From the NCBI GenBank assembly GCA_025200525.1, contig CM045760.1, positions 47,201,932-47,265,931 of the forward strand: a stretch of 64,000 bases of DNA, read 5' to 3'. Positions 61,240-64,000 of this stretch are shown one piece after another. Below the pieces are notes generated by a model, which ran no database searches, had not been told where the DNA came from, and saw only the letters and a list, made by a program, of their open reading frames with translations. The position numbers and the translations under genes were made by a program. The first letter of the stretch is position 1, and the number at the start of each line of letters is the position of its first letter. The DNA is from Camellia lanceoleosa. Taxonomy: Eukaryota; Streptophyta; Magnoliopsida; Ericales; Theaceae.

Positions 61240-64000
61240 CACCTCAAGATCGAAAGTCTCTCTTCGTCCTCTTTCTGGGCATGGACTCAGAGCTATCACC
61301 ATCAGCGCCGCTGTCAGAGGCCCCCGTGTCTGAGCTAGCCGCTAAGCGGCCTCAGCATCATCTCCTCTTTCAGAATCTAAGCCAGCATCGTCCTCTCCGT
61401 CCTCAGATGACTCTGACTGTGAACTCGATGCCTTCTCGTCCTTACTCGTCTCATCATCATCATCGTCCGGAACAGGATCTGAAGGGCCACTCTCGTCACG
61501 AGTACCCCTAGCTCTGCCTCGATGCGAGCTAGAGCCTCATGTCTCTCTCTCCCTACTACTGGAAGAGGTGTTGATGGTCCTGCTGCAGCTCCTACTGGAA
61601 TGTCCGATGTGGCTAGGATCTAAAAAGGGCAGTTTGTCAAATACATCAGTCGCGGTGTATACCTGACGCAAAAAATGATGTGCAAAATGCAGTGTTTGAA
61701 AGCTGTGTTTGAATGCAATGAACGAATGCAGTGTATGAATGCAGTGTTTGAGTGCGATGTGTCAGATCAGTACAGCGTGGAACAGATGACATTTGAGATG
61801 CTGATGTATCGGCAAGAAGTTTCATGACATGAATTGTGAATTAAAGGAAATTACCCGAATCTTATAGAGGCTGAGCAGGTTCATGCTCCTCTATACCATC
61901 TCCGTCAAGGAAACCACTAGCTCGAGGGCCTGCCCAGTGTACTCTATGGGTGCCTGCAAGTGCGTTGAGAGGATCAGTGTTTTATAAAGCATAACTAAAA
62001 TGAAGTAAATATTCAAAATGTAAAGTATGGTACATACTGGAGTCGGGCCTCGAACCCCGACAAGCTTATGTCCAGCTAGTGCGGGCTCAATGGGAATCTG
62101 GCAAGTGTCCCCGGAATGTCGCCAGTATGTGAGTGTGGTAGGCAACTCTGGCCACCCAGTCCTCTGTCTCGCCGTAGAACCTCTCCTGCCATGGGTCCCC
62201 GTCGCCCTGGCCCCTCTGCCTCTCTCTCCCACGGCTAGAACCCTCGTTCTCTCACCTCAACAGGCGCCAGTCAGAGGTGGCATGAGGTATGTCTGAATGA
62301 AGGCTATGTAATCACCCTTAACTCGGAAGAAGTCGGTGTCCCAACCTCTAGTGAAATCGATCATCTCCTGCAAAGTATATCTCTCTTTGGCTCTTATATA
62401 TGTCGGAGGTGGCATGGAAACTACCAGCTCGGGCAAGCTGATGGTCTGGCGCAAAAATCGCTCCCCTAAGAACCATGCCCGACAAACTGGGCTCTCGAGC
62501 AAGAGCCGGAAGTGGGAAGCCTCTCGAGTATGCAAGGTAATCTGTAAATAGAGAGTGTGCAGATTGTTAGCTATCATCAGATATTGCATATGAGTCAGAA
62601 TCAAAGGAAAATGAAAATAACAGAGAAGCTTGAGTTACCTCAACCATGGTCACAGTATTGAAGTATCGACCGAATAAAGGGAAGGACTCCCGGGACCTCC
62701 GCTACATCTCCCGTCATGCCGATGTGAGTATGGCACAACATGTGGCATCTCTACCTCTGGCTCTGGGGCGAGTCTCGGAAAGTATGCGCACACCCATAGC
62801 TGCAAAAAGTGAAAAGGCAACAGTGAGTATACAATAGATTAGTACAAGTAATGCTGAAAGCAGAACATGTGTGCTATGTCCAGAAAATGCAATGTGCAGT
62901 GTGTACAGTATATAGTGTGTGCAGTGTATAGAAAGTGCAAAGTAGAAAGCACGACAGAGTATGCAAAACAGAAAGTAGATTGTGTTTATACAGTATACAG
63001 TGTGTACTGTGTATAGAAAGTGCAAAGCAGAAAGCACGATAGGAAATGCAAGACAAAAAACTAAAGTGTACCTCCAAGGCCCTCCAGTAGCCTCCTATCA
63101 GATGTCCGCTCTGGCAAGAGGTCGAGCTCATGTACCCGTATAAGGTGGCCAAGCCAGCGCCGCCCCAATCGTAGAGTTGGACACGGGACAGGTCCACCAA
63201 AGCACTCAGAAGGTATAGCCCGACAGTGTTCGCCCAATCGGCGAACAGGGTAGTACCAAACAGGAACATCATGAAACCTCGGGCATACTGCTCGGTCTCC
63301 TCTCAGGTCACTGGAGCCGTCCCTCTATAGTGGTCTGCAAACCAGAAGTATTGAACCATCCCTGATCGAGAGATAGGTGGGCGAGTCCCCAACAAATAAA
63401 TCTGGGCGGCCTCTCACTCACCCATGTCTGTGTCATAAGGAATCGGATGAACCCCCACCTCTATGCTAGTGAGCATAGAGAAGTCGAAGGGAGTCATCAT
63501 CATCTCTCCCACGGTAGAGAAGTGAAAGGAATCGGTGGTATCCCACCACGTCTCTACCAAGGCACCCAGTAAAGGCCAACTCACTATGAGGCGTGAGAGC
63601 CCCATGCTGAATGAACCGAAGCTGGCCTCGTCAATGATGTGGCAAACAGCGCTGGGGAGCTCCATGTACCACTCCCTCGCGGAGGTGGTCCCATATCCTC
63701 GAATGGCGCGTGAATCCCCTTGTGATCAGGACAAGCAGATGCAAGGCAATGTAAGAAATACAGTGCAAGAATGTGTTTGGGATGAACAGATGAAAGACAG
63801 TGAGAGCTATGCAAGAAATGCAAAGTACATTGCAGAAAATGTAAGAATACAGTGTATACCTCGGAGGAGCCATGAGATAAATGTGAGTCCGGCTCACGTA
63901 GTAAGAGGTCCTCCGGTGCGCCCCGTGCAAACCCCCTGAACTGATGAATACTATCGGGCGGTAGCACGTGTATCTTGGGATGATACGTTGCTGGGTCGAA
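61240..64000 (-). pseudogene. Antisense plant mobile domain (MAIN-like) gene, intron-containing, extends past window
   Basis: PMD proteins occur as host silencing factors (MAIN/MAIL) and within plant retroelements. On the minus strand exons with splice sites can be read: to 63860 (donor GTATAC), 63718-63072, 62799-62639, 62541-62038, 61953-61855 and 61619 down. Motifs include EWYMELPSAVCHIIDEA, ALVETWWDTTDSFHFS, VGEMMMTPFDFSMLT, ARGFMMFLFGTTLFADWANT, ALVDLSRVQLYDWGGAGLA and GGYWRALE. Later exons have AYFPRLAPEPEVEMP and SRAWFL-like text. In-frame stops at three or more places (for example after DTDMGE, after TGAC at 62257, and after TEMV near 61891) make it a pseudogene. The end is acidic (DDDDDETSKDEK). 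Introns hold GCAGTGT-rich short repeats. Confidence 0.75.
62885..63055 (-). repeat. Duplicated minisatellite in a PMD intron
   Basis: Two blocks of about 70 bp share GTGTATAGAAAGTGCAAAG and GCAGAAAGCACGAYAG. They lie in the intron between exons 63072 and 62799. Similar GCAAGAAATGCAAAG text is found in the intron at 63750-63860. Confidence 0.65.

Larger units (their letters stand above)
14978..64000 (+). mobile_element. Host element: very large Ty3/gypsy (Tat/Ogre-like) retrotransposon, extends past window
   Basis: A single element can be traced through gag, protease, RT, archaeal-type RNase H and integrase on the plus strand. Two antisense genes follow. Three insertions split it (19594-34819, 38922-43870, 44810-56679). 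Taking these out leaves about 17 kb in the window, with no 3' LTR yet seen. The archaeal-type RNase H after RT, the long LTR and antisense genes behind integrase are features of the Tat/Ogre lineage. Expected left TSD is CCAAC (14973-14977). Many stops make it inactive. That the PMD gene at the far right belongs to the same element is an inference. Confidence 0.8.

Noticed and set aside
8799..64000. Endogenous pararetrovirus sequence
   Set aside because: All RT segments have copia, gypsy or LINE neighbours and order; no movement-protein or viral coat features were seen.

Overview
The window is plant nuclear DNA, most likely from a eudicot (AT-rich, plant L1-type LINE, CACTA, Ty1/copia and Ty3/gypsy Tat-like elements). 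I see no intact host gene, rRNA or tRNA. Nearly everything is transposable-element sequence, much of it nested and resolved by target-site duplications (TSDs) that can be read directly. The species cannot be named from the sequence.

Layout. 204-6350: a nearly full-length but dead LINE on the minus strand, flanked by a 15-bp TSD. 6366-8798: AT-rich DNA with a 124-bp foldback MITE and a CACTA relic. 8799-11737: the 3' half of a Ty1/copia element on the minus strand (short LTR, RNase H, RT, integrase), cut at 11738 by an LTR-like sequence X (11738-14977). X carries a long-TIR MITE and a 1.1-kb CACTA element, and is itself cut at 14978 by a very large Ty3/gypsy element of Tat/Ogre type on the plus strand (the 'host element'), which runs past the end of the window.

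The host element has a 3.5-kb 5' LTR, a PBS-like site, gag, protease with a G-patch-like segment, RT, archaeal-type RNase H and integrase. It is split by three insertions, each with a clean TSD whose removal restores the reading frame: e1 (19594-34819, TSD CCAGC), a gag-only LTR element on the minus strand with 4.1-kb LTRs; a 4.9-kb Pack-CACTA (38922-43870, TSD ATT) carrying fragments of two plant genes; and e2 (44810-56679, TSD GGTAG), a solo LTR that contains solo LTR e3 (45141-52569, TSD GGTAC), which contains solo LTR e4 (49480-52162, TSD GCTAA). From copia to e4 this is six nested layers.

Downstream of integrase, antisense to the host element, lie two intron-containing genes of kinds associated with plant retroelements: a DUF7745-like gene (59520-60590) and a MAIN-like plant mobile domain (PMD) gene (61240 to the window end). 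Both are broken by stop codons. The LTRs of the host, e1, e2 and e3 share terminal sequence, a TATA box and other modules, so they are one family of Tat-like elements; e1 looks like a pol-deleted derivative.
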